A stretch of 64,000 bases of DNA from a virus: positions 1-64,000 of the IMG/VR virus record IMGVR_UViG_3300007351_000003. One strand, 5' to 3'. Positions 57,034-64,000 of this stretch are shown one piece after another (within the stretch, counting starts at the first letter, position 1; each line of letters begins with the position of its first letter). Below the pieces are notes generated by a model, which ran no database searches, was not told where the DNA came from, and worked only from the letters and a program-made list of their open reading frames with translations. The position numbers and the translations under genes were made by a program.

Positions 57034-59009
57034 AAAAGATCAGCCTGAAGAAACTGGTGCTCAAGGACTTCCAGGGCGGGAATTTCACGCTCGAATCGAA
57101 CGGACAGGATGTTCATATCAGCGGGGATAACGGGGTAGGCAAAACGAGGCTTATCAGCGCCTTCACGTGGCTCCTGTTCAATAAAGACTCCCTCGGCCGC
57201 AACGACTTCCAGATTAAGAACCTTGACGCGACCGGCGAAGCCGCGCACGGGCTCGAGCATACCGTCGAAGCGGTACTGGATGTAAACGGCGACCTCGTAA
57301 CACTCAAGAAGGTCTACGTGGAAAGATGGACCAAACAGCGCGGCCGAGCGCACGCGGAATTCTCCGGCCATACCACGAACCATTTTATCGATGAGATACC
57401 CGTATCCGAAAAAGACTACAAGGCCCGAATCGCCGAGATCACCGGGGATGAGGCACGGTTCCGCCTTCTGACCTCCCCTACCACATTCCCCGCCCTACAC
57501 TGGAAGGAAATGCGGTCCATCCTGCTTTCGGTCTGCGGAGATATCAGCGACCAGGATGTGATCAACTCCGACGAGAAGCTTTTCGCCCTTACCGCAATCC
57601 TCGGGAAGAGAAAACTGGACGACCACAAGAAGGTCGTTGCAGCCAGAAAAGCTGAGATCAATGGGGAACTCGGGAAGATCCCCGTCCGGATAGACGAGGT
57701 GCGCCGGTCCCTGCCTGACATCGCTGGATTGGACAAGGACGCGCTTTGGAACGAGCAGTTGCGGCTCGAGGGCGCCATCTCTGACGCCAAACTCCGGAAG
57801 CAGGGTGTGGACACCGGAGGGGCCATTGCGGACCTGACCAAACAACTGAAAGCCATCGACTCCGACCTGTACCGGATGGAGCGCGCGCACAGCGACGAGA
57901 TCGGAAAAACAGTGGGCAGACTGAGCGGAGAAGTCACGGAAGCCTATGAAAAACTTCGTGCCAGCCGCAACCGTCTGGATGCCATTGACGGGGAAATAAA
58001 TCGCAAGAAGTCCTCTGTAAGCGCCCTTGAAAACGATCTGGACCGATACCGGTCCCAGTGGGGCGGCATTGAAGCCGAACGGTTCCAGGACACAACAGCC
58101 GAAGCATGCGCTGCCTGCGGCCTGTCCCTTCCCGCTGGTCGTGTTCAGGAAGCTCGGAATAAAGCCCTGAAATTATTCAACGATACCAAGGCGAACCGAC
58201 TGGCAGAGATCACAAGGAAGGGCGTACAACTTAGTGACGAGCGGGACGGGCTGCAGTCCCAGATTGCAGCACTTGAAACAGAAAAACAAGGTCTTACCGT
58301 GACCATTCCGGAGGCAGAAAAGCGGCACCAGGAACTTACCGCCGAGCGCGATGCGGTCAAGAAGCAAGCAGAGGACTATTCCGCGATACCGGGCAGGGCC
58401 GCACTGCTCGCCCAGAAGACCGATATCGAACAGAAGATTACGGCCGCCAAGGGCTCGGTAGCCCAGGACACCGCCAAGATCGAGCAGGAAATCGACGGCA
58501 TGGAAACTACCCTGAAGGGCGTCAAGGAGAAGCACGGCCGGTTCGAAACACGCGAAAAGGCAGAGAAGCGGATCGAAGAACTGAAAGCCGAGGAAAAGAA
58601 ACTGGCGTCCGAGTTTGAACAGCTCGAATCCGAACTCTTCCTGTGTGAACAGTTCATCAGGACCAAGGTGAGCATGCTGACCGACCGGATCAATTCCCGG
58701 TTCGAGATCGTGCGCTTCAAACTGTTCAATGTTCAGGTCAATGGCGGACTGGATGAGTGCTGCGAGATCACCGTCAATGGGGTGCCTTATAACGGCGGTC
58801 TGAACAATGCGGCCCGGATCAATTCCGGCCTTGACATTTGCCGGACCCTCTCCCAGCACTACGGCCTTCTGGCGCCGGTCTTTGTAGACAATGCCGAATC
58901 CGTGACCAGTTTGGTAAAAATGGACGCCCAGGTTATCCGGCTGGTCGTGAGCGCGCTGGACAAGACGCTCCGGGTGGAGATGGCAAACAGGAAAATGGTG
59001 GCAGCATGA
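57030..59009 (+). CDS. SMC/Rad50-like ATPase
   Basis: A 659-residue protein from the ATG at 57030 (ATGA overlap). Walker A GDNGVGKTRLISAF near residue 32, long coiled coils (residues about 180-560) with a central zinc-hook-like ACAACGLSL, and a C-terminal head with LNNAARINSGLDICRTL (signature-like) and PVFVDNAESV (Walker B). Such phage ATPases work with nucleases and annealing proteins; RecT lies close downstream. Confidence 0.85.
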   Translation: MKKISLKKLVLKDFQGGNFTLESNGQDVHISGDNGVGKTRLISAFTWLLFNKDSLGRNDFQIKNLDATGEAAHGLEHTVEAVLDVNGDLVTLKKVYVERWTKQRGRAHAEFSGHTTNHFIDEIPVSEKDYKARIAEITGDEARFRLLTSPTTFPALHWKEMRSILLSVCGDISDQDVINSDEKLFALTAILGKRKLDDHKKVVAARKAEINGELGKIPVRIDEVRRSLPDIAGLDKDALWNEQLRLEGAISDAKLRKQGVDTGGAIADLTKQLKAIDSDLYRMERAHSDEIGKTVGRLSGEVTEAYEKLRASRNRLDAIDGEINRKKSSVSALENDLDRYRSQWGGIEAERFQDTTAEACAACGLSLPAGRVQEARNKALKLFNDTKANRLAEITRKGVQLSDERDGLQSQIAALETEKQGLTVTIPEAEKRHQELTAERDAVKKQAEDYSAIPGRAALLAQKTDIEQKITAAKGSVAQDTAKIEQEIDGMETTLKGVKEKHGRFETREKAEKRIEELKAEEKKLASEFEQLESELFLCEQFIRTKVSMLTDRINSRFEIVRFKLFNVQVNGGLDECCEITVNGVPYNGGLNNAARINSGLDICRTLSQHYGLLAPVFVDNAESVTSLVKMDAQVIRLVVSALDKTLRVEMANRKMVAA

Positions 59010-59254
59010 CACAGAACAACGATACCAAAATCCCTTTGATGCAGGAAGTCGAATCCAGCAACATTGCCTCCATCGGACACGATGAGGAAGAAAACGCACT
59101 GCACGTTCAGTTTAAGAACGGCGGGCACTATGTCTATTCCGGCATCGCGCGTGATGCATTCAATGAAATCCTAAAGGCCAAAAGCGTGGGCGGCTATATC
59201 CACAAGCACGTGAAAGGCCAGTGTGCCTGCAGGAAGATCGAGATCAAGAAATAG
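59006..59254 (+). CDS. KTSC-domain protein
   Basis: An 82-residue protein, ATGA overlap with the ATPase stop. Marks: MQEVESSNIASIGHDEE, LHVQFKNGGHYVYSGI, SVGGYIHKHV. KTSC domains are small and found in phage and lysyl-tRNA-synthetase contexts; function not firmly known. Confidence 0.8.
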   Translation: MTQNNDTKIPLMQEVESSNIASIGHDEEENALHVQFKNGGHYVYSGIARDAFNEILKAKSVGGYIHKHVKGQCACRKIEIKK

Positions 59255-59280
59255 GAAGATAGTAAATAGAAAGGCGAAAC

Positions 59281-59586
59281 ATGAAAACAGTATCGATTTG
59301 CAAAGCTCAGGGTATTCCACGGGTGAACAGCATCGAACCCGTGACAATAGTGATTGAACGGGAATTCCCGGAGTACAAGGCCCTGAGCCAATCTGCCGAG
59401 CATTTTGAAAAGGATGCAGATGCCCTTGTGGGCGCCATCTTAACCACTCTACCGGGTGGGACGATTGACAGATTGATATGCAAACTTCTTCAGAAGAAGG
59501 CGTCACTTTTCGTTGTACCGTTATTTAATGAAAAAAAACCAGACGAAGGAGGCATCACCCATGGCAACACAGACAGCAACAGATAA
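59281..59586 (+). CDS. hypothetical protein
   Basis: A 101-residue protein (AAAGGCGAAAC before ATG). MKTVSICKAQGIPRVNSIEP, then a helical Leu-rich centre (ADALVGAILTTLPGGTIDRL). Overlaps the start of recT. Probably a partner in the recombination operon; no family recognised. Confidence 0.65.
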   Translation: MKTVSICKAQGIPRVNSIEPVTIVIEREFPEYKALSQSAEHFEKDADALVGAILTTLPGGTIDRLICKLLQKKASLFVVPLFNEKKPDEGGITHGNTDSNR

Positions 59587-60559
59587 GGCCCCGGCAAAGC
59601 CCGGGAACGTACCGGCAACACAAAAGGCAGCAGCCCCGACAATTTCGGGCACATCCAAGAGCATCACCGATATGGTTGAGTCCAGCATCAGCCAGATGGT
59701 CATGGCCGGGAAACTCGTTCTCCCTCCCGATTACGCAGTGGCGAACGCCCTCAAATCGGCCTACCTGATGCTCCAGACGGTGGAAAATCGGGATCACAAG
59801 AAGGCCCTTGAGGTTTGCACCAGGGAGAGCGTGGCAAACGCTCTACTGGATATGGTGGTGCAGGGCCTGAACGTCGGCAAGGACCAGGGATATTTTATCG
59901 TCTTCGGCAACCAACTGGTGTTTATGCGCTCTTACATGGGCGCCATGGCCGTCGTAAAGATGGTCAACCCGGCCGTTAAGGACTTCGCCTTTGCCGTGGT
60001 ATATGAGGGAGACGTGTTTAAATACTCCCTCAAGAACGGTCAAAAAACCGTCGTGCAGCACGAGCAGGAACTGGCAAATATCGACAAGGCCAATATTCTC
60101 GCGGCCTATGCCATCGCCCTAGACAAAGACAACAACCCGATCAGGACCGAGATTTCCACGATCGACGAGATCCATCAGGCATGGAAGCAGTCCAGAAACA
60201 ACCCGTTTGATGATAAGGGCGATGTTAAGGAATCGAGCACGCACGGCAAATTCGCGTCAGACATGGCCCAAAAAACCGTGATCAATAAACTGTGCAAGTT
60301 CATTATCAACTCATCATCCGACAACACCCTGCTGAAAGAAACAGTCAACAAGACGTATGAAGTCGTGGATGCCGCCGCGGTAAAGGCGGAAATCAGCGAT
60401 GCGGCAAACGCTGGTCCGGTGCTGGAAATCCCCGCGGAGACCATCACCGAGACTGCCCAGGCAGCCGAGCAGTCAACCCAGCCCGAGAAGTCCCCGCCGC
60501 CGGCAGGAGACGGGCAGCTTCCGCTTACGGGAGCAACGGCAAGGAAACCGGGATTTTAA
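59561..60559 (+). CDS. recT: RecT-family single-strand annealing protein
   Basis: A 332-residue protein from the ATG at 59561 (GAAGGAGGCATCACCC upstream). Core text ALLDMVVQGLNVGKDQGYFI, FMRSYMGAMAVVKM, and KTVINKLCKFIINSSSDN matches RecT. It pairs complementary single strands during recombination. The C-terminal 60 residues are Pro/Glu-rich and likely disordered. The following exonuclease-like role may be filled by the MBL-fold gene downstream. Confidence 0.9.
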   Translation: MATQTATDKAPAKPGNVPATQKAAAPTISGTSKSITDMVESSISQMVMAGKLVLPPDYAVANALKSAYLMLQTVENRDHKKALEVCTRESVANALLDMVVQGLNVGKDQGYFIVFGNQLVFMRSYMGAMAVVKMVNPAVKDFAFAVVYEGDVFKYSLKNGQKTVVQHEQELANIDKANILAAYAIALDKDNNPIRTEISTIDEIHQAWKQSRNNPFDDKGDVKESSTHGKFASDMAQKTVINKLCKFIINSSSDNTLLKETVNKTYEVVDAAAVKAEISDAANAGPVLEIPAETITETAQAAEQSTQPEKSPPPAGDGQLPLTGATARKPGF

Positions 60560-60607
60560 ACCTTCGGCGAAGGGCTGCCTGACAGAAATGCAGGACAGCA
60601 GCCGATC

Positions 60608-60646
60608 ACTCCCGGTACCGGTGTAATCCGGACCGGGAGTTTAATA
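60608..60646 (+). terminator. possible terminator after recT
   Basis: ACTCCCGGT (60608-60616) pairs with ACCGGGAGT (60632-60640), followed by TTAATAAAA. The T-run is weak, so read-through is likely. Confidence 0.5.
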
Positions 60647-60654
60647 AAAAAATT

Positions 60655-61227
60655 ATGAATGAAATTTGGAAAGACATACCTGAGTTTGAAGGTGTTTATC
60701 AAATCTCAAATCATGGTAGATTGAAAAAACTAAAATGCGAAAGAAGACCGCATTCCTATCCTCGGATTGTATCGGTTAAAAACGGGAATGGGTGGTATCT
60801 CACGATTATTTTGCAGTTCGAAGGGAAAAAGAAAACTGCGAGAATACACCGTCTTGTGGCAGAGGCATTCATTCCTAATCCAGAAAATAAGCTAGAGGTA
60901 AACCACAAAGATACGAATAAACAAAACAACCACTGGAGCAATTTAGAGTGGGTCAGCCGAAAAGAAAATCATGCTCATGCGGTCAAGAATACAGATATCG
61001 TAAAGGGCATGAATCATTACAACAAGTTTGTCAGGCCAAATATCATAGTGCAAGTTTCTCCTGAAGGAGATGTAATTAAAGAATTCCCAAACGCATGCGA
61101 AGCTGCGCGAACTACAGGCGTATGTAACAGAAATATTCTCCAAGTTGCTCATAAGACGCAATATAAGCCTGGGAAAATCAGGAAGCAAGCGGGTGGTTTT
61201 ATCTGGAGGTTTAAGGATGCAGTTTGA
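60655..61227 (+). CDS. HNH homing endonuclease with NUMOD4 domain
   Basis: A 190-residue protein. NUMOD4 text EIWKDIPEFEGVYQISNHGR, HNH core RIHRLVAEAFIPNP, EVNHKDTNKQNNHWSNLEWV. It is AT-rich compared with its neighbours and sits between recT and the MBL-fold gene, a typical free-standing homing endonuclease insertion. Its last codons contain the next gene's ribosome site. Confidence 0.9.
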   Translation: MNEIWKDIPEFEGVYQISNHGRLKKLKCERRPHSYPRIVSVKNGNGWYLTIILQFEGKKKTARIHRLVAEAFIPNPENKLEVNHKDTNKQNNHWSNLEWVSRKENHAHAVKNTDIVKGMNHYNKFVRPNIIVQVSPEGDVIKEFPNACEAARTTGVCNRNILQVAHKTQYKPGKIRKQAGGFIWRFKDAV

Positions 61228-61922
61228 GTCATTGGCGTCATCCAGTAAAGGAAATGCTTATATCGTTACAGCGGAAGGGGCAGCGCCGTTGCTCATCGAA
61301 GCAGGTATGCCAATCCGCACTTTGAGAGAACGCCTAGGTTTTGGCGTTACGGGTCTCGCGGGGTGCCTTGTATCCCACGAGCATCTTTGACCACGCCAAA
61401 GGCGTCAAGGACTTGCTTAAAGCAGGCGTAGACTGCTGGATGAGCGCAGGGACCGCCGAGGCACTTGGAGTATTCGGCCATCACCGGCATTGCCTGCTTT
61501 TGCCTGACGATACTGCGACACTAGGAAATGGATGGACGGTAAAGCCTTTTGATCTACAACACGACGCCTCAGAGCCGCTCGGCTTCCTCATAGGCCACAA
61601 AGATGAAAGGCTTCTGTTCGTTCCAGATACCGCATACGTCGAGAACCGCTTCGCAGGTGTCACCCTGGCCGCGATCGAATGTAACCACGTGGAGTCCATC
61701 CTGTCGCAGAATATCGTAAGCGGCCGGGTGGATCCTTCTCTCGGGAAGCGGATACGCAGGAATCACATGAGCCTGGAAACCGCAATCGCCATGCTCAAAG
61801 CCAATGATCTGAGCAAGTGCCGGAAGATTTTTTTGCTTCATCTCTCAGACGCTAACTCGGATGAGCAGCGCATGAAACTTGAGATCCAGCAGGCCACAGG
61901 AATACCGACTGAAATATGCTGA
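61217..61922 (+). pseudogene. metallo-beta-lactamase-fold nuclease-like gene with a frame break
   Basis: ATG at 61217 (GGAGGTTTAAGG upstream). MQFESLASSSKGNAYIVTA and the metal motif S-H-E-H-x-D-H are split by one extra T near 61387-61390: the first frame ends SHEHL-stop, the second continues DHAKGVKDLLKAGVDC and FVPDTAYVENRFAGV to a stop at 61922. Total span is 706 bases. If one T were removed, a normal 234-residue MBL-fold protein results. Such proteins accompany RecT in some phages. Confidence 0.7.
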
Positions 61923-62167
61923 AACTTGAATTCAACAAACCATCCATTAATTGTATGTATTTCCGGGAGAAACTTTCCGGGGTTGGGGAGAATGTCTGCA
62001 TCCATAAATTCGATACTTGTACACCAGTAGACTGTGAAGATAAGGCGCCATATCCTGCAGCGGAAGATATCCGACAAGAAAATTGGAAGCGCAACTACGA
62101 AGAATGCCCAAGCATGGACTGTGAGCTATGCGAGGATAGAGAAATCTGTGAAGGAAGTGAAGTGTAG
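61916..62167 (+). CDS. small Cys-rich protein
   Basis: An 83-residue acidic protein, ATG overlapping the upstream stop. Many Cys: NVCIHKFDTCTPVDC, then CPSMDCELCEDREIC, probably zinc-binding. Function unknown. Confidence 0.65.
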   Translation: MLKLEFNKPSINCMYFREKLSGVGENVCIHKFDTCTPVDCEDKAPYPAAEDIRQENWKRNYEECPSMDCELCEDREICEGSEV

Positions 62168-62192
62168 AGCAGCCCGCACCACGCGGGCAGAG

Positions 62193-62219
62193 AACGCCAA
62201 GCTGACCCGCAGCCGAGGA
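62193..62219. repeat. 27-bp direct repeat, copy 2
   Basis: Exact copy of 55218-55244, about 7 kb away, again just before a gene with a GGAGAA-type ribosome site. Confidence 0.7.
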
Positions 62220-62244
62220 GAAGCTATCGGAAAGGAGAAATATC

Positions 62245-62646
62245 ATGGGCATGCCTGACAGAACGGTTGATCCGAACGGAATTGAAGAAGACGACGCATA
62301 TATGACCATCTTCGAAGAGGCACGCAAGGAGAAAATGGCCGATATGGACGTATGGGTTGCCTGGAAGATGGGTCTTGCAGCATATCAGCAGGCGCGGAAA
62401 CTCGACGTGAAGTTTCCACACGACACACCGGAACCGATTGATACCCCGGACCACATGACCATCGCGGATATGAAAGTTGAAGTTGCCGACTACGAACCGC
62501 ATTATAACATGATTGATGCCGAAACCATCCGCGAATCATCATGTCCGGCTTGCAAGGGCCCGCTTATGTACCGTGGATTCAAGCATGGTGACTCATACCG
62601 TGCGTTTGCCGTATGCAAGAAATGCAATCGAGCGGACGAATTTTAA
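62245..62646 (+). CDS. hypothetical protein with C-terminal zinc ribbon
   Basis: A 133-residue protein (AAAGGAGAAATATC before ATG). Acidic helical N-terminus and a zinc ribbon CPACKGPLMY and VCKKCNRADEF at the C-terminus. Function unknown. Confidence 0.7.
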   Translation: MGMPDRTVDPNGIEEDDAYMTIFEEARKEKMADMDVWVAWKMGLAAYQQARKLDVKFPHDTPEPIDTPDHMTIADMKVEVADYEPHYNMIDAETIRESSCPACKGPLMYRGFKHGDSYRAFAVCKKCNRADEF

Positions 62647-62756
62647 AGCGTCCAACGCGGTCGATAGGATAGATGGCGCTGAAATCGTACTGGAAAATAA
62701 AATAGCCCAGGCAATCCCCGGCCCGGACGGGAAGTCAAGATGGACTGCCAACCCTT

Positions 62757-63134
62757 ATGTATGGAGCATTTACTTTAAGAGAATACCTAACCATGACACA
62801 TTTTGAAGACGGACCCGCAAAAGGGGAAACCCTGATGCTGAAACGTTCTCCCATCTTTCTCCGTGTGGTAGAAGTTAACGGACAATGGGACGCTCTTGAT
62901 CAGTTGGATGACGAACCAGCCCCCCATGAGAAGATATACGCCTATGAACGCATAGGCGAGCCCGGCATGGTGCATATCAATGCAGGGCGTAAGGGCAACA
63001 GTGGGTGGTATCCGATGGCAGCTTACCGGTTCATAACTGATCAACCAACCGATTCTGCAATGCTCGACAGCGAAGCCTGGCGGCAGTGGTGCCGGAATAG
63101 AGTAAAACCGAAATCTACAGAGGTCTTAAAATAA
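62757..63134 (+). CDS. conserved phage hypothetical protein
   Basis: A 125-residue protein. The start MYGAFTLREYLTMTHFEDGP keeps the common TLREYL-HFE text; the ATG at 62793 is another option. Later LKRSPIFLRVVE, WDALDQLDDEP and AYERIGEPG match a widespread phage family of unknown function. Confidence 0.7.
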   Translation: MYGAFTLREYLTMTHFEDGPAKGETLMLKRSPIFLRVVEVNGQWDALDQLDDEPAPHEKIYAYERIGEPGMVHINAGRKGNSGWYPMAAYRFITDQPTDSAMLDSEAWRQWCRNRVKPKSTEVLK

Positions 63135-63595
63135 TGGTCATCCTTGCCTTTCTGCAAAACATGTGGGTTCGGGAGCCCGAGAAGGTCCGGGCTTGGCTGG
63201 ACAAGAATCCGCATCTCTGGAACCGTGCCGTAACCGGCTTTTTGTTCTCGGGCTGTCTGACCGGCCGGAGGATTAAAGCCTGCTTCGGTGACCTGGTCGA
63301 GAAGATGACATTCGAGGAATGTACAAGGGAGATCGCCGGCGATTCCCGAACCATCTGCCCACCGAACACCGCACACATCGAGGCTTGTATCGAGAAGTAC
63401 AAACCGACGGTTGTGGTCACGTTCGGGAGGATCGCAGCTGAGGCGGTACGACCGATCTGGCATGCCTGGTCCACATTGACGCCTGAATATTTTATCGCAT
63501 TGCCTCACCCAGCAGCCAGGCAGGTCGACACGATCAGCAAACTGAAGTCTGCAGCCAATAAGATCAGGAGGCTCTGTGGAAACTACATCAGTTAG
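63134..63595 (+). CDS. uracil-DNA-glycosylase-like protein
   Basis: A 153-residue protein. AFLQNMWVREPEK, GCLTGRRIKACFGDL, FEECTREIAG, VVVTFGRIAAEAV and ALPHPAARQ follow a small phage branch of the UDG superfamily. Such enzymes may excise modified bases or bind DNA; activity is not certain. Confidence 0.75.
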   Translation: MVILAFLQNMWVREPEKVRAWLDKNPHLWNRAVTGFLFSGCLTGRRIKACFGDLVEKMTFEECTREIAGDSRTICPPNTAHIEACIEKYKPTVVVTFGRIAAEAVRPIWHAWSTLTPEYFIALPHPAARQVDTISKLKSAANKIRRLCGNYIS

Positions 63596-63755
63596 CGGCG
63601 AAATCAAAAAAGAAACCGACCTCGCCATACTGTTCTTTGACGGGGAAAAGGAAGTCTGGATACCGAAATCACAGATCGAATCCCGGGTGAATTACAGCGA
63701 TAGCGTGGAGATTGAGATTCCGGCCTGGTTAGCAGAAGAAAAGGAGTTGGTATGA
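63576..63755 (+). CDS. small acidic protein
   Basis: A 59-residue protein from a GTG with ATCAGGAGGCTCT upstream, overlapping the UDG-like gene. EVWIPKSQIESRVNYSDSVE is beta-rich. Function unknown. Confidence 0.65.
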   Translation: METTSVSGEIKKETDLAILFFDGEKEVWIPKSQIESRVNYSDSVEIEIPAWLAEEKELV

Positions 63756-64000
63756 GCGACGTTATTAGAGACATTACAGATTACTCCATGAGCGAAGACT
63801 ATGAACTGCTTTGGGACTTGGCACAAAAGCAGTCAGTCGTGTGCGAGGTGGACTATGATTCCAGAAACAATGATCCATCCAAACCTATCCGGGACATAGC
63901 AGCCACTCGATCTCACAAGCATCGTGATGAAATAGTGGTCGAGGTTGAAGTCAGAGGGTACGGGTATATCTATGCCACTGATAAAGAAGATTTCCTGATG
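63752..64000 (+). CDS. hypothetical protein, partial (continues beyond window)
   Basis: ATG overlaps the upstream TGA. Begins MSDVIRDITDYSMSEDYELL and runs in frame to the right edge, 83 codons visible. Acidic; function unknown. Confidence 0.6.
   Translation, partial: MSDVIRDITDYSMSEDYELLWDLAQKQSVVCEVDYDSRNNDPSKPIRDIAATRSHKHRDEIVVEVEVRGYGYIYATDKEDFLM

Noticed and set aside
56946-59099. Long minus-strand frames opposite the ATPase gene
   Set aside because: They are antisense to a clear Walker A/coiled-coil protein and show no motif of their own.
1-64000. CRISPR array
   Set aside because: No set of evenly spaced 25-40-bp direct repeats with unique spacers was seen; the short tandem repeats found are 9-13 bp.

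Overview
The window is one continuous segment of a tailed, double-stranded DNA phage or prophage. It carries a portal, both terminase subunits, a scaffold and major capsid protein, and many virion genes. There is no tail tube, sheath or tape-measure gene, so a short-tailed (podovirus-like) particle is likely. A divergent repressor/Cro-like switch with shared operators points to a temperate phage. No integrase and no recognisable endolysin lie in the window, and genes run off both ends. The host cannot be named from sequence; base composition is near balanced and ribosome-binding sites are strong GGAGG types.

Layout. From 1 to about 53.1 kb nearly everything is on the minus strand and reads right to left. 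Positions 1-32.6 kb are late genes: small and large terminase (32.5-30.2 kb), a HAD phosphatase, a block of small and membrane/export-type genes (29.9-27.7 kb), portal (27.7-25.5 kb), virion and fibre-like genes including a DUF2341 plus beta-propeller protein (25.2-21.3 kb), scaffold, major capsid and decoration genes (20.3-16.1 kb), connector and small conserved phage genes including an HslV-like peptidase (15.3-13.0 kb), and large virion/appendage proteins with PKD, FnIII and NHL modules (13.0-0 kb). From 32.6 to 37.8 kb lie many small accessory genes. From 37.8 to 52.9 kb come replication (DnaB, O-like initiator with iterons), recombination (NinB, RusA, HNH), DNA modification (two methyltransferases, one split by an intein; radical SAM; PP-loop enzyme; dNMP kinase), a Lar-like zinc protein and a PD-(D/E)xK-like nuclease.

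At 52.9-54.7 kb sits the immunity region: a Cro-like gene (minus), an XRE repressor (plus), four TTGTAC-type operators, a second XRE gene and a tRNA-Tyr. From 55 kb to the right edge the genes are on the plus strand: many tiny proteins, a MazG-like protein, an SMC/Rad50-like ATPase, KTSC protein, RecT, an HNH homing endonuclease, a metallo-beta-lactamase-fold protein and a uracil-DNA-glycosylase-like protein.

Most unusual points: the major capsid and a neighbouring decoration protein both start with export-signal-like hydrophobic N-termini; two near-perfect parS (ParB-binding) sites; seven iterons in the initiator gene read in two different reading frames; an intein immediately before the catalytic cysteine of the C5 methyltransferase; a large nest of perfect inverted repeats at 51.3-51.6 kb; a duplicated terminator/boxA-like leader ahead of the scaffold gene; and several genes with single-base frame breaks in short homopolymers, which may be assembly errors or decay.
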